Below are positions 54,544-63,712 of a DNA stretch of 64,000 bases, piece after piece (position 1 is the first letter of the stretch; each line of letters begins with the position of its first letter). This stretch comes from Pseudomonadota bacterium (GTDB lineage Bacteria > Chloroflexota > UBA5177 > JAJPKF01), in assembly GCA_021323865.1 (NCBI GenBank), contig JAJPKF010000006.1, positions 1 through 64,000 on the forward strand, given 5' to 3'. The translations under genes and the position numbers were made by a program. The notes under the pieces were generated by a model. That model had not been told where the DNA came from and did no database searches. It saw only the letters and a list, made by a program, of their open reading frames with translations.

Positions 54544-56031
54544 TCACAGCCGCCAGGGGTTCACGGGGCGCGTGGAGGTGTTGATCTGGACGCCCTTGAG
54601 CTCGGTGTAGAGCTTGAGCGTCTCGAAGGCCAGCTCGCGGCCGATGCCGGATTGCTTGTATCCGCCGAACGGCAGGCCGGGGGTCCCCGTCGCCGGCGTA
54701 TTGACACCAAGCAGTCCTGTCTGCACGCCCTGAGCGACCCGGTGGGCGCGACCGAGGTTCTGGGTCCAGAGGGTCCCGGCCAGCCCATAGATCGAGTCGT
54801 TGGCCAAACGGATCGCCTCCTCCTCGTCGTCAAACGGGATCATGACCACAACCGGCCCAAAGATCTCCTCCTGAGCAACGCGCATACGGTTGTGGGCATT
54901 GGCGAGGGCCGTGGGCAGGAGGAAGTTGCCCGCCCGCAGGGCATCCTCGTCCGGAGAGCCGCCACCGGTGACGAGTTCGGCGCCCTCCTGCCGTCCAAGG
55001 TCGACATAACTCTTGATCGACTCGAGCTGGGCAGGGGAGATGATGGCGCCCATCTGGGTGGACGGATCGAGTGGATTTCCCACGCGAATCTTCTGGGCCT
55101 TCTCGGCGAAGCTGGCGACGAAGCGATCGTAGATCGAGCGCTCGATCAGGAGACGCGAACGGGCTTCACACGACTGTCCGGAGTTGTAATAGATGGCGAA
55201 GAGGGAGCCGTTGACGGCATCCTCGAAGTTGGCGTCGGCGAAGACGATGTTGGCCGATTTTCCTCCCAGCTCCAGGGTCACGCGCTTCATACCGTCGGCG
55301 GCGATCTTCATGATGGTTCGACCGGTGGCCGTTTCTCCGGTGAACGCGACCTTGCCGATGCCCGGATGACCGGCCAGATAGGAGCCGACGGAGGCGCCTG
55401 GGCCGGTAATCACATTGACCACCCCAGGCGGAATCCCGGAATCGAGGGCCAGCTGCGCCAGCAGGAGTGCGGTGACGGGAGTGGCGCTGGCGGGCTTAAG
55501 CACCACGGTGTTGCCGGCCGCGATGGCGGGCGCAATCTTCCACACCGCCATCATCAGCGGATAGTTCCAGGGGATGATCTGCCCGCAAACGCCGATGGGC
55601 TCTCGCAGCGTGTAGCTGAAGCTGTGGGATGAGACCGGGACGGTCTCGCCGGTCAATTTCGTGGCCGCTCCGGCGTAGTACACCAGGACCTCGATGCTGT
55701 GCAGAAGCTCCGGCTTGGCGGCGAAGGCGACGGGCTTGCCACTGTTGATCGCCTCTGCCTCGGCCAAGCTCTCGACCTGCTCTTGGAGCTTCTCGGCGAA
55801 GCGGAGCATCAGCGTGGTTCGCTTGGAGGCCGCCGTGCGCGCCCAGCCCGGAAAGGCCTTGCTTGCCGCCTCCACCGCCCGGTCCACGTCCTCAGGGCCG
55901 GATCTGGGGACCGTCGCGTACACCTCATTGGTCGCTGGGTTGGAGACATCCATCGTCTCGCCGTTGAGGGCGTCGACGCGCTCGCCCCCGATGACCATGG
56001 GATAGTGCGCTATGGCTGTTGCCGTGGTCAT
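54544..56031 (-). CDS. NAD(P)-dependent aldehyde dehydrogenase
   Basis: 495-residue aldehyde dehydrogenase with the catalytic Cys in [13 protein letters not shown], Glu in [13 protein letters not shown], Asn in [12 protein letters not shown] and the GETATGRTI cofactor loop. Within the Paa cluster it may replace the dehydrogenase half of PaaZ and oxidise the ring-opened semialdehyde; betaine or aminobutyraldehyde dehydrogenase is the sequence-based alternative. ATG start at 56031. Confidence 0.9.
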   Translation of the reverse strand: MTTATAIAHYPMVIGGERVDALNGETMDVSNPATNEVYATVPRSGPEDVDRAVEAASKAFPGWARTAASKRTTLMLRFAEKLQEQVESLAEAEAINSGKPVAFAAKPELLHSIEVLVYYAGAATKLTGETVPVSSHSFSYTLREPIGVCGQIIPWNYPLMMAVWKIAPAIAAGNTVVLKPASATPVTALLLAQLALDSGIPPGVVNVITGPGASVGSYLAGHPGIGKVAFTGETATGRTIMKIAADGMKRVTLELGGKSANIVFADANFEDAVNGSLFAIYYNSGQSCEARSRLLIERSIYDRFVASFAEKAQKIRVGNPLDPSTQMGAIISPAQLESIKSYVDLGRQEGAELVTGGGSPDEDALRAGNFLLPTALANAHNRMRVAQEEIFGPVVVMIPFDDEEEAIRLANDSIYGLAGTLWTQNLGRAHRVAQGVQTGLLGVNTPATGTPGLPFGGYKQSGIGRELAFETLKLYTELKGVQINTSTRPVNPWRL

Positions 56032-56116
56032 GATGCCGCCATCAACTCCCGTTCATGTCGACTGTCGGTTCTTCCCACCAGGGCGCTCTACGACGAGCCC
56101 GCGGCGCGCTTAGATC

Positions 56117-56929
56117 CTACTCGCCTCGGAAGGTGGGCTGCCGCTTATCGAGCCAGGCCTGCAGTCCCTCTTGCGCGTCGGCCGTCCGGAACAGCCGGTT
56201 CTGCAGCTCCCGCTCCATGAACAGACCGGATTCGATCCCCACCTCCACGCCTTCCTTCACCGAAAGCTTGATGAGCCCGCTCGCCCGTGCCGGTCCCGCC
56301 GCCAGCTTGCGCGCGTAGTCCATAGTCCGATCGAGAACCTCCTCGGCCGGATAGAGGTACTCGACGATGCCGTAGTCATAGGCCTCGGACGGGGTCAACA
56401 GGCGGCCGCTGATCATCAGGTCGAGGGCTCGCGAGGGCCCGATCAGGCGGCTGAGGCGCTGAGTGCCGCCGGTACCCGGCAGGACACCAAGGTTGACCTC
56501 CGGCAAGCCGATCTGAATGCCGGAGTCGGCCGCGAAGCGGAGGTCCATGGCCAGGGCGATCTCCAGCCCCCCTCCCACGGTGTGGCCGGTGAGGGCGGCG
56601 ACAAAGACCTTCGGTGTCCGCTCGATCTTCCGCAGGGTTTCCTGGGCCTCGAGGCAAAAGCAGGCCTTGTAGTCCGGCGTTGCCGCCTTGAGCATGCTGA
56701 TCTCGGCCCCGGCCGAGAAGAACTTGGGCACGTCGCTCTTGACCACCACCGCCTTGATGTCCGTGTCGAGACGGATCTCGTTGACGGCGTCGTTCAGCTG
56801 CCGGATGAAGTCATAGTCGTAGGTGTTGGCCTTGGGCTTGTTGAAGGTCAGGAGCCCGACCCCGCCTTCCTTGTCCAGGCTGATGTGCTGCTGTGCCGAC
56901 GTGCTGGGAGCAGGCGCTTCGACCGCCAT
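56117..56929 (-). CDS. Enoyl-CoA hydratase/isomerase family protein
   Basis: 270-residue crotonase-fold protein. Oxyanion-hole stretch SAGAEISMLK, GHTVGGGLEIALAMD with the first catalytic Glu and PEVNLGVLPGTGGTQRL with the second. Both Glu are present, so hydratase activity is plausible. It probably acts as PaaF or PaaG in the ring-cleavage/beta-oxidation part. ATG at 56929 (with GAGGTGATC before it) is preferred to GTG at 56938. Confidence 0.9.
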   Translation of the reverse strand: MAVEAPAPSTSAQQHISLDKEGGVGLLTFNKPKANTYDYDFIRQLNDAVNEIRLDTDIKAVVVKSDVPKFFSAGAEISMLKAATPDYKACFCLEAQETLRKIERTPKVFVAALTGHTVGGGLEIALAMDLRFAADSGIQIGLPEVNLGVLPGTGGTQRLSRLIGPSRALDLMISGRLLTPSEAYDYGIVEYLYPAEEVLDRTMDYARKLAAGPARASGLIKLSVKEGVEVGIESGLFMERELQNRLFRTADAQEGLQAWLDKRQPTFRGE

Positions 56930-57028
56930 GTGGATCACCTCAGAGGTCTGATCTGTGGGCAGGCTGATACCAGCTTGCGCCTCCTCAGTGTGGCATGACT
57001 CTTCAGAGGCCGGGGCGGCTCGCGACGC

Positions 57029-57220
57029 TCATCCTTGTCGGCCTGCATCCTCGGACTGCGCGGTGAGATGCCGCATGACCGTCTCGTCCTTCACCTTCTC
57101 AAAGGGGGTTCTGCAAGCCTCGCAGTAGAACTGGACCGTGAGCAGCTGCTGACCGAAGAGCGACATGACCTGTGTCGCCTCGGCCCCGCAGAAGGGACAG
57201 GCAATTCGTCCCTCGTCTAC
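57029..57220 (-). CDS. Detached PaaD C-terminal zinc-ribbon domain, no standard start codon
   Basis: A 63-codon open frame directly after paaC reads ...ACPFCGAEATQVMSLFGQ... then FYCEACRTPFEKVK, the CxxC-CxxC zinc ribbon that in typical PaaD follows the DUF59 domain. The frame opens at 57238 after a TGA and has no ATG, GTG or TTG before the first Cys pair; candidates are an ATT at 57205, or a -1 frameshift from the end of paaC (GAAAGGGTAG). The first ATG (in QVMSLF) would lose half the zinc site. Start given is nominal. It may also reflect a sequence error. Confidence 0.6.
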   Translation of the reverse strand, partial: VDEGRIACPFCGAEATQVMSLFGQQLLTVQFYCEACRTPFEKVKDETVMRHLTAQSEDAGRQG

Positions 57221-57948
57221 CCTTTCAGACGCCGTCGCTCACCGTCCCAACGATCCCAGGGCAGATCGGCCATTCCCATGGGAGTGGCAATGGCACTCGT
57301 GTCCATCACCGGGAGCACGCGCTCCAGGTAGGCGGAGCGCAGCTGCTCCGAGTCGCGGTCCAAAACGGTTCGCCGGCGCAGCTCCTCGATTTCTGCGTCG
57401 CTCTCGGGCCCGAACCACATGGCGGTCTCGGCCCAGATCCGGGAGAGGCTGTCTGACAGGCTCCGGTGCGATCCCGCGCCCGCGGTGGCCAGTCGCTGCA
57501 CCCAGGCCTTGCCGTGCAGCCAATGAATCCCCTCTTCGCCCACGATCCGGCGCGCGCGATTGCGCAGATCGTCGTACGACGAGTCGTAGGCCGCCTCGAA
57601 CATGACGGTCAGGGCGGTGTCGACGAGGAAGTTGGCGGCGACGAACTCGGACCACGACCGGAAGGGCTCGTCCAGCGCCCGAAGGCTGTGAAAGGCCGTG
57701 CGCCCCTCGGGCTCGACATCTTGACCGGTGAAGTCGCGGAACAGCGGATACTGGCTGCGGGCGTGACCGATCTCATCCTGGGCCATGGCGGCGGCGGCGA
57801 CCGCCGCCTCCAGCGCCGGGGCCGCCGTGCACCATTCGGCGTACCGGCGGCCCAGCCAGTACTTGTTGTCGGCGAGGGTTTGGATGAGGGCGAACAGGGC
57901 CGGATCGGCCTTCGCTGGAGTGGCGGCCGCGGCCGCGGTCTCCACCAT
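57217..57948 (-). CDS. paaC: Phenylacetyl-CoA epoxidase structural subunit PaaC
   Basis: 243-residue ferritin-like subunit. Helical motifs AQDEIGHARSQYPLF and EEGIHWLHGKAWVQRL match PaaC (PaaI), the structural partner of the catalytic PaaA. ATG at 57948 overlaps the paaB stop (TGATG). With PaaA and PaaB it forms the multicomponent epoxidase that converts phenylacetyl-CoA to the 1,2-epoxide. Confidence 0.94.
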   Translation of the reverse strand: MVETAAAAATPAKADPALFALIQTLADNKYWLGRRYAEWCTAAPALEAAVAAAAMAQDEIGHARSQYPLFRDFTGQDVEPEGRTAFHSLRALDEPFRSWSEFVAANFLVDTALTVMFEAAYDSSYDDLRNRARRIVGEEGIHWLHGKAWVQRLATAGAGSHRSLSDSLSRIWAETAMWFGPESDAEIEELRRRTVLDRDSEQLRSAYLERVLPVMDTSAIATPMGMADLPWDRWDGERRRLKG

Positions 57949-58196
57949 CAGGCTTCGATGACCGGGATGATGGTGTCGCGGGGGATCAGCACCATCTCAA
58001 TCCAGGGAAACTCGTTGAAGATCGTTCGCGCGTAGACCCGACCGAGGTCCGGGTCGTCGGCCGCCACCGTGCCCACCTGGTAGAGCGGCTCGTCATACTT
58101 GCGGCGGGCATAGACCTCCCACAGCTTCCGGTCTTCGATCCATCCGCCCGCTTCAGAGGACTGCTGCTTCGCCGTCGGCGCAGGAGAAGTGTTCAT
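57948..58196 (-). CDS. paaB: Phenylacetyl-CoA epoxidase subunit PaaB
   Basis: 82-residue small subunit. WEVYARRKYDEPLYQVGTVAADDPDLGRVYARTIFNE is typical PaaB sequence. It bridges the PaaAC heterodimers. ATG at 58196 overlaps the paaD stop by 4 nt; its own stop overlaps the paaC start. Confidence 0.94.
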   Translation of the reverse strand: MNTSPAPTAKQQSSEAGGWIEDRKLWEVYARRKYDEPLYQVGTVAADDPDLGRVYARTIFNEFPWIEMVLIPRDTIIPVIEA

Positions 58197-58543
58197 ACCG
58201 CGATGCCCATCTCCTGGAGGGCAAGCCGGCCGTCTGCGGATAGCCGCCGCGGCGACCAGATGGGGTCCCAGACGATCTCGATCGCCACCGAAGCGATGCC
58301 GGGCTCCCGCAGCAGTCGCGCTTCGATATCCTCCATGATCATGTCGACGGCCGGACAGCCCATCGACGTGAGGGTGAGCTTCACGTCCACCGTTCCGCGA
58401 TGCTCCCGGATATCCACAATGAGCCCCATGTCCACGATGCTGATGGGAAACTCGGGATCGAATACGTCCCGAAGCGCGTCCAGCAGTGCCGCTTCCCGCG
58501 GCGCTTGGCCGCCGGGGCCGCTCGGGTTGTTGCCGCCTGTCAC
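58193..58543 (-). CDS. paaD: PaaD-like DUF59/MIP18 iron-sulfur assembly protein (N-terminal domain only)
   Basis: 116-residue DUF59 protein required for epoxidase metal-centre maturation. Visible: VFDPEFPISIVDMGLIVDI, LTLTSMGCPAVDMIMEDIEARL with the single conserved Cys, and VWDPIWSPRRLS. It ends right after this domain; the zinc ribbon usually fused at its C terminus is found after paaC. GTG at 58543 with GCGAGGCAGCG upstream. Confidence 0.88.
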   Translation of the reverse strand: MTGGNNPSGPGGQAPREAALLDALRDVFDPEFPISIVDMGLIVDIREHRGTVDVKLTLTSMGCPAVDMIMEDIEARLLREPGIASVAIEIVWDPIWSPRRLSADGRLALQEMGIAV

Positions 58544-58593
58544 CGCTGCCTCGCGGGCAGCGGCGGCCGGCGATCCACTCGGGACCGGCAACG

Positions 58594-59544
58594 CTACGCC
58601 GCGGCCAGAAGCGATTTGAGCTCCTTGTGGCCGCGCTGAATGGTGTCTACGTACTGCTGGTTCATCGGGCCCCGGGCCTTCCAGCGCCCCAGGACCGCAT
58701 CCCAGGTGATTTCCCCTTCGTCGATCAGCCACCGTTTGTTCTCGGCGTCGAAGGCCAGTGGAAACGGTACGTCCAGGACATACCGCTCCGTGGCCTGATC
58801 GAAGTGCGCCGGGACGCTGTAGTTCAACGACTCGCACAGCGGGACCGCCGTGGACATCCAGATCTGGCGCAGCTCGTCGTTCGATTTGCCCTTGAAGCCG
58901 AAGCCCAGCTGCTCGGTGTGCCGCTTCTTGTCGTCGGGCAGGCCGAACCACTCGACGGTCAGCAGGAACATCCAGTCGATGGCCCGCTGGATCTCCCGCC
59001 GCCCTTCGGTTGTCTGGGAGAGCTTGCGCATCCAGTTCTCGCCATGCCGGAGGTGGAAGGTCTCCTCCTTGTCCACCTTCACGAGCGCGCGCTTCCACGG
59101 GCCGAACGTCGAGGAGCCGAAGACGTCACTGAGCAGGACGAAACCGGCCCGATCGTAAAACGCGTTGGCCATCACTAGCTCCACCCAGGTCGTGAGCGGT
59201 ACGTCAAAGGCATAGGGATACTTGAACTTGGCGGGGTCGCGGTCGTAGATCAGGGCGTCGATGTCGACACCGAGGTCGCGCATGAGGCGGTAGGCAATGT
59301 GGGCGTGACCCAGCTCGTCCTGAATGATGGCCAGTGCTGAGCCGAACGGGTTCAGCGATGGAGCGGCCCTGGCGGGGTTGTAATAGGCCGGTGCGCTGAT
59401 CAGCTCCGTATCCGCCGAAACGGTGAGGATGCGCTTGATCCCCTCCAAGTAGGCAGGGCTCATGTGCTCGATGGATTCGATGAGCTGGTGGTTCTTGATG
59501 CGTTCGAGCACCTGCTGATCGGTCAGCGGTGGGGCATCGGACAT
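58594..59544 (-). CDS. paaA: Phenylacetyl-CoA epoxidase catalytic subunit PaaA
   Basis: 316-residue diiron monooxygenase subunit. Metal-ligand helices: QDELGHAHIAYRLMRDLG and KEETFHLRHGENWMRKL (ExxH motifs); VMANAFYDRAGFVLLSDVF between. ATG at 59544 with GGAGCG upstream is chosen; the frame extends to 59661 but without family similarity. First gene of paaA-paaD-paaB-paaC. No paaE (reductase) and no paaK (CoA ligase) are in the window. Confidence 0.93.
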   Translation of the reverse strand: MSDAPPLTDQQVLERIKNHQLIESIEHMSPAYLEGIKRILTVSADTELISAPAYYNPARAAPSLNPFGSALAIIQDELGHAHIAYRLMRDLGVDIDALIYDRDPAKFKYPYAFDVPLTTWVELVMANAFYDRAGFVLLSDVFGSSTFGPWKRALVKVDKEETFHLRHGENWMRKLSQTTEGRREIQRAIDWMFLLTVEWFGLPDDKKRHTEQLGFGFKGKSNDELRQIWMSTAVPLCESLNYSVPAHFDQATERYVLDVPFPLAFDAENKRWLIDEGEITWDAVLGRWKARGPMNQQYVDTIQRGHKELKSLLAAA

Positions 59545-59681
59545 GGGCGCAGCGCTCCGTCTTGAGGTGGCCTCAGCCCCATCATAGCCCCGAAAACCGG
59601 CAGTCTCCGTGCTAAACTTGGCCCATTCCAGCCGGTGCACATGGCGCCTCGACGCCTTCACTCCGGAGCGGAAGGGGGGAG

Positions 59682-60161
59682 ATGGGCAGGAGCGATAACG
59701 GTCGAAGGTCCCGGCTTCCCCAGGCCATGTGGCCGACGGATGACCGGCCGTGGTCGCTGGCCGCCCTCACGATCCTCTCCCTCTTTTGCTGGCCAGGAGC
59801 AATTGTTCTCTCGGTGCGCAACCTGCAGTACCTCGGGGTCTACGACGAGAAGACGGCGCGGTTCTATGCCTGGGCCACCGCGGCATTCCTGGCCAGCCTG
59901 CTCCTCCTGACCTGGTCCTTCGATCCCAAGGCCTTTGAGAAGACCCCCGAGCAGCAGGCCCTTCCCATCACGCTCCTCTCGCCGCTGGTCTGTTATCTGA
60001 TCCAGGTCATCCCGTTCCGGCGCTGGCGTCTGGCTCATCCCGCCCAGCCGACCAGGCCCTGGTATTCCTCGATTCTGCCCGCGATCGTGACTGCGCTGGC
60101 GACCATTGTCGTCGCCCTTGCCGCCATCAGCATCGTTCAGGTGGCCATGCCGAAGTCGTAG
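59682..60161 (+). CDS. Four-helix membrane protein of unknown function
   Basis: 159-residue membrane protein with helices at about 28-46, 63-82, 97-112 and 134-155; the loop FDPKAFEKTPEQQ is polar. ATG at 59682 is so close to GGGGGGAG that the later ATG at 59727 (MWPTDDRPW) may be the true start. Divergent from paaA. No family recognised. Confidence 0.6.
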   Translation: MGRSDNGRRSRLPQAMWPTDDRPWSLAALTILSLFCWPGAIVLSVRNLQYLGVYDEKTARFYAWATAAFLASLLLLTWSFDPKAFEKTPEQQALPITLLSPLVCYLIQVIPFRRWRLAHPAQPTRPWYSSILPAIVTALATIVVALAAISIVQVAMPKS

Positions 60162-60214
60162 TCCGCGCCTCCCTCGTCGGCCTCTGCGGTTCTCATGCCA
60201 TAATCCTTTCGGTT

Positions 60215-60937
60215 GTGGAGACCACTCGTCGGAGTGCGGTGCGCCGCGTCGAACGTCCGCATCACCGGCTGCGCGACACCCTCTATCTAATCCTGGCGCT
60301 GCTGGTTCTGACCTTGACGATTGTCGGCGCCACCAGCACCGTGGCGTTCGTGCTGGGGTCTCAGATCTTCCACGCGGCGAAACCGCACGCCGCTCCACCC
60401 GGCACGCCGCGGGTCGTCGTTCGCGTTCCGGAACGCGCGGCGGCAGCGGTCCTGGCGCACGCGCGGCAAGAGCGACGCCGGCTTCTTCAGCGAGCGCGTG
60501 CCCAGGCGAGGGCCCTGCTCCGTGCGGCTCGACGCCGTGCTTCACATCGCCCGGTGCCCACGAAGGTGCCTCCTCATCCTCGGTCCACCGCACCTGCCAT
60601 ACAACCCACCCCGGCTCCCGCGGCCCGTGCTCCCATCGGGACTCCAGCTCCGGCCCGCGTCGGGAGCCGTCCCTCAGGCTCGCTGCCGGCCGGCTGGGCG
60701 GTCGCCGCCGTGGGCAGCAACCCGTGGAGCCGAACGGTCCAGATTCGCAACCGCTCGGCAGTGAGCTTCTCCGGTGTGGTCACGATGACCTTCGTGGCTC
60801 GGAACGGTGGGGTCCTCGCCACCGACCTCGGACATTTCGGCGGCGTCCCTCCGCACAGCACGGTAACGGTACACGTGTTTGGTGCCGACCCTCGGGTCTG
60901 GTATCGGTACCGGATCGCGGTTTCCGACATCCGTTAG
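60215..60937 (+). CDS. Membrane-anchored protein with Arg-rich stalk and FxLYD-like domain
   Basis: 240 residues: a basic N terminus, one membrane helix (about 22-48), an extremely Arg/Ala-rich stretch (about 75-112), a Pro/Ala linker (about 113-160) and a C-terminal beta-sandwich-like domain (NPWSRTVQIRNRSAVSFSGVVTMTF...VWYRYRIAVSDI), which resembles FxLYD/DUF3426 domains. Probably extracytoplasmic. Function unknown. GTG start. Confidence 0.6.
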   Translation: METTRRSAVRRVERPHHRLRDTLYLILALLVLTLTIVGATSTVAFVLGSQIFHAAKPHAAPPGTPRVVVRVPERAAAAVLAHARQERRRLLQRARAQARALLRAARRRASHRPVPTKVPPHPRSTAPAIQPTPAPAARAPIGTPAPARVGSRPSGSLPAGWAVAAVGSNPWSRTVQIRNRSAVSFSGVVTMTFVARNGGVLATDLGHFGGVPPHSTVTVHVFGADPRVWYRYRIAVSDIR

Positions 60938-61019
60938 CCCCGGTGCGGCGCCTCGCGGTTCGGTACGCCGCTTGCTCTAAGTTGAGGTGGCGGTATTGGC
61001 CAGAAAGGGGACGCATCCC

Positions 61020-62303
61020 GTGTCAACCATGACCAAGCCCGCGGCGCGCAGCGTCCGCGAGGGGCCGAACGAGTTCGAGACGGCACAACGGCAGTTCGAT
61101 CGCGCGGCCGAGATTCTCAATCTCGATCCCAATATTCGGTGCATTCTCCGAACGCCGCAGCGCATCCTGGAAGTGCACTTTCCCGTACACATGGACGACG
61201 GCAGCATCCGGGTCTTCACCGGCTTTCGAGTGCAGCACAATCTCCATCGTGGACCGACCAAGGGCGGCATCCGGTATCACCCGGACGTCACCTTGGATGA
61301 GGTGAAGGCGCTGGCGATGTGGATGACCTGGAAGTTCGCCATCATCGGTCTGCCCTTCGGAGGCGCCAAGGGCGGCGTGGTCGTCGAGCCGGAACGGCTC
61401 AGCCAGACCGAGCTGGAGCATCTCACCCGGCGCTTCACCACCGAGATCTCGATCATCATCGGTCCCGAGAGAGATATCCCTGCCCCCGATGTGAACACCA
61501 GCGGCCAGACCATGGCGTGGATGATGGACACCTACAGCATGCACACCGGCTTCTCGGTCCCGGCAGTCGTGACGGGGAAACCATTGAGCATCGGCGGCTC
61601 AGAGGGCCGGCTCGAGGCAACTGGGCGGGGCGTCATGATCGTTACCATCGACGCGCTCCAGCGTCTCGGCATTCCTCCCACGGAGACGACCGTCGCGGTT
61701 CAGGGGTTCGGAAACGTGGGCAGCCACACCGCCCGCCTGCTTCACCAGGAGGGCTGCCGCATTGTGGCGGTAAGTGATGTGCACGGTGGCATCTACAACC
61801 CGAAGGGCCTGCCGGTTCCTGAGCTGCTGCGATACGTCCAGGAGCACGGCACGGTGCTCGGGTTCCCGCAGACCGAGTCGGTGACCAACATGGAGCTTCT
61901 GGAGCTGCCGGTAACGGTCCTGGTGCCGGCGGCGCTGGGAAACCAGATCACGGCCGAGAACGCCGATCGGATTCGCGCCCGGGTCGTCTCTGAGGGAGCG
62001 AACGGCCCGACGACGCCCGAGGCCGATGCCATCATGCACGAGAACGGCGTCTTCCTGATTCCCGACATCCTTGCCAACGCCGGTGGCGTCACCGTCTCGT
62101 ACTTCGAATGGGTTCAGGATCTCCAGCAGTTCTTCTGGACGGAGAACGAGATCGATCAGAAGCTCGCCCACATCATGCGCAAGAGCTTCGCGAAGACCTA
62201 CGCCACCATGGAGAATCGCGGTGTCGACATGCGCATGGCGGCCTATATCGAAGCGGTGAGCAACGTCGCGGCCGCCACCGACGCCCGGTCCATATACCCG
62301 TAG
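61020..62303 (+). CDS. gdhA: Glutamate dehydrogenase (catalytically complete)
   Basis: 427-residue NAD(P)-dependent glutamate dehydrogenase. Substrate lysines in GPTKGG and MTWK, the catalytic Lys117 in [13 protein letters not shown], Asp in PAPDVNTSG and the Rossmann motif QGFGNVGSH are all present. GTG at 61020 has AAAGGGG upstream; ATG at 61029 is possible. The paralogue at 1901-3175 lacks Lys117. Confidence 0.95.
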   Translation: MSTMTKPAARSVREGPNEFETAQRQFDRAAEILNLDPNIRCILRTPQRILEVHFPVHMDDGSIRVFTGFRVQHNLHRGPTKGGIRYHPDVTLDEVKALAMWMTWKFAIIGLPFGGAKGGVVVEPERLSQTELEHLTRRFTTEISIIIGPERDIPAPDVNTSGQTMAWMMDTYSMHTGFSVPAVVTGKPLSIGGSEGRLEATGRGVMIVTIDALQRLGIPPTETTVAVQGFGNVGSHTARLLHQEGCRIVAVSDVHGGIYNPKGLPVPELLRYVQEHGTVLGFPQTESVTNMELLELPVTVLVPAALGNQITAENADRIRARVVSEGANGPTTPEADAIMHENGVFLIPDILANAGGVTVSYFEWVQDLQQFFWTENEIDQKLAHIMRKSFAKTYATMENRGVDMRMAAYIEAVSNVAAATDARSIYP

Positions 62304-62456
62304 CGGGCTCAGCAGCGGCCAGAAGCGGCCGGCCCGGACAGGGCGCGCGCTTCCGGTCCGAACAGGCGGTCCTGGTCCCTCTCGGCGCGGGCCCGAAATG
62401 TGGGGCTCACCGGCCGCAGGTCGATTTTGCCGCTCTTCTTCGGGCCGAGCCTTGCT

Positions 62457-62766
62457 TTAGAGCCCTCGGTTGGGCGGCACCCACTGTGAGCCGTTCCACC
62501 GCTCCCCAATCGGCCTTCTCGGGCCGGTCGATGGGAGGACGCTGCCCACGGCCATGCAATGGTTGGGTCTCGGGCAGTCGACACCGCTTAGCTGGCGAAC
62601 CCGTGCCGGGGGTTCCACGAGGCGGTCCGCAACCACTTCCGGCCGTTCCAGCGCAAGCGTCAGACTGTAATCCCGGAACGGCGCTCGCGGTTTGGTGATG
62701 GGCTCCATGGAGCCAACCGCCATGCAGCGGTCGCCTCCGCGGCAGGTCACCCCGAGGAGCCTGGCC
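62457..62766 (-). pseudogene. Fragment of a WNG-repeat (beta-propeller) secreted protein
   Basis: Minus-strand remains of two repeats of the actinobacterial-type pattern C-x6-CMAVG...RWNGxxW. One frame has TCRGGDRCMAVGSMEP and later SGVDCPRPNHCMAVGSVL...ERWNGSQW; between them the matching RWNGRKWLRTASWNPRHG lies in another frame and ends in TAA at 62588. Two compensating frameshifts and a missing start and end indicate a decayed gene, unless the assembly contains errors. Confidence 0.55.
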
Positions 62767-63104
62767 TAGAGTCGCTGTGATGTCGGGTTCGGGGGCCGCC
62801 ACCATCTCCCGGAGCGGTATCGCTCGAGCAGGGCGCTGGGACCGCGAGAGGCGGCCGAGTCCACTCGCGTGGGATGCGCCCAACAGCGTCGTCACCTGCT
62901 CCACCGGCTCACCATCACTGATGTAGTCGGTCGCGCCGAGGTCCAGCGAGCTGGACAGGGTGCGTGCAATCAAGGCTGGGATCGGCGAAGTGCTCCAGGT
63001 CAGGTGGTCAGAGCTTCAACTCAGGAGTGGGTTCGCGTCGGGAGCCACCGGGGCGATTCGGCGTTGGGTCCCCACGACCCACGCCGGCTAGAAGCTCTCG
63101 GCCA
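62767..63104. other. No recognisable gene
   Basis: About 340 nt between a pseudogene and a partial gene. The open frames present lack ribosome sites and recognisable motifs; no tRNA-like or terminator structure noted. Confidence 0.5.
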
Positions 63105-63641
63105 CTACGAATTGGATCCACACTCAAGTATCGCCTCCAAAAGCCCGAGTGCTTCAGCCTGTAGGGCGTGCACGGTTCCCTCAAGATCAATTGACTCGAG
63201 GCGGGACGCCGCGTAGCTGGCTCGGAAGATGAGCGACCATGTCCCGCTGAGAAGGGGTGTCAAAGCGTGTCCGCGGGGTCGCAGGAAGCGCCCAGCCGCT
63301 TCCTCTGCCGCACGCCCGCCCGCCCGGTCCACCGGGTCGCGATTCCACCGGCTGAACGAGCCGACGGGGCCGTGCTCCCAGATGCTCCGACGGGTCCGCC
63401 TCGTCACGTGAGTACACGCTTCGAGAGAGGCGTCGTCGGTGATCGGTGTCGTGGACTCTACCTCCGTGGCATCGGCGCCGAGACCTCCCAGGCGGAGCCA
63501 AGTGCCGGCGAACGGACGGGCGTACCAGTCCAGCGCCATCCATGCCCGCCGCTCTTCGATCTCGTCCGTGCGTCGCGAACCGGCCACGCGGCGCTGGTAG
63601 GCCCGGGCGAGGTGCTGCTCCTCGGGGTCTAAGTCGGCCAA
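63105..63641 (-). CDS. Hypothetical protein, probably 5'-truncated
   Basis: 178-residue frame with coding character (WYARPFAGTWLRLGGLG, THVTRRTRRSIWEHGPVGSFSRW). The open frame continues upstream to about 63712 with plausible protein sequence (LADANESPVVDWFVLTWLADLD) but no ATG/GTG/TTG before TAG, so the TTG at 63641 may not be the original start. It may be a remnant of a longer gene. No family recognised. Confidence 0.4.
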   Translation of the reverse strand: MADLDPEEQHLARAYQRRVAGSRRTDEIEERRAWMALDWYARPFAGTWLRLGGLGADATEVESTTPITDDASLEACTHVTRRTRRSIWEHGPVGSFSRWNRDPVDRAGGRAAEEAAGRFLRPRGHALTPLLSGTWSLIFRASYAASRLESIDLEGTVHALQAEALGLLEAILECGSNS

Positions 63642-63712
63642 CCAGGTGAGTACGAACCAGTCGACAACGGGGCTTTCGTTGGCATCCGCGAGTGTTCCGA
63701 TCGCGGTCCCCT

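Noticed and set aside
58544-59098. Long N-terminal extension of the DUF59 protein
   Set aside because: It is antisense-like, in another frame of paaA, and lacks similarity; GTG 58543 has a ribosome site.
62407-62973. 188-codon minus-strand frame over the WNG remnants
   Set aside because: It does not carry the repeat motifs, which lie in the two other frames; it is a shadow frame.
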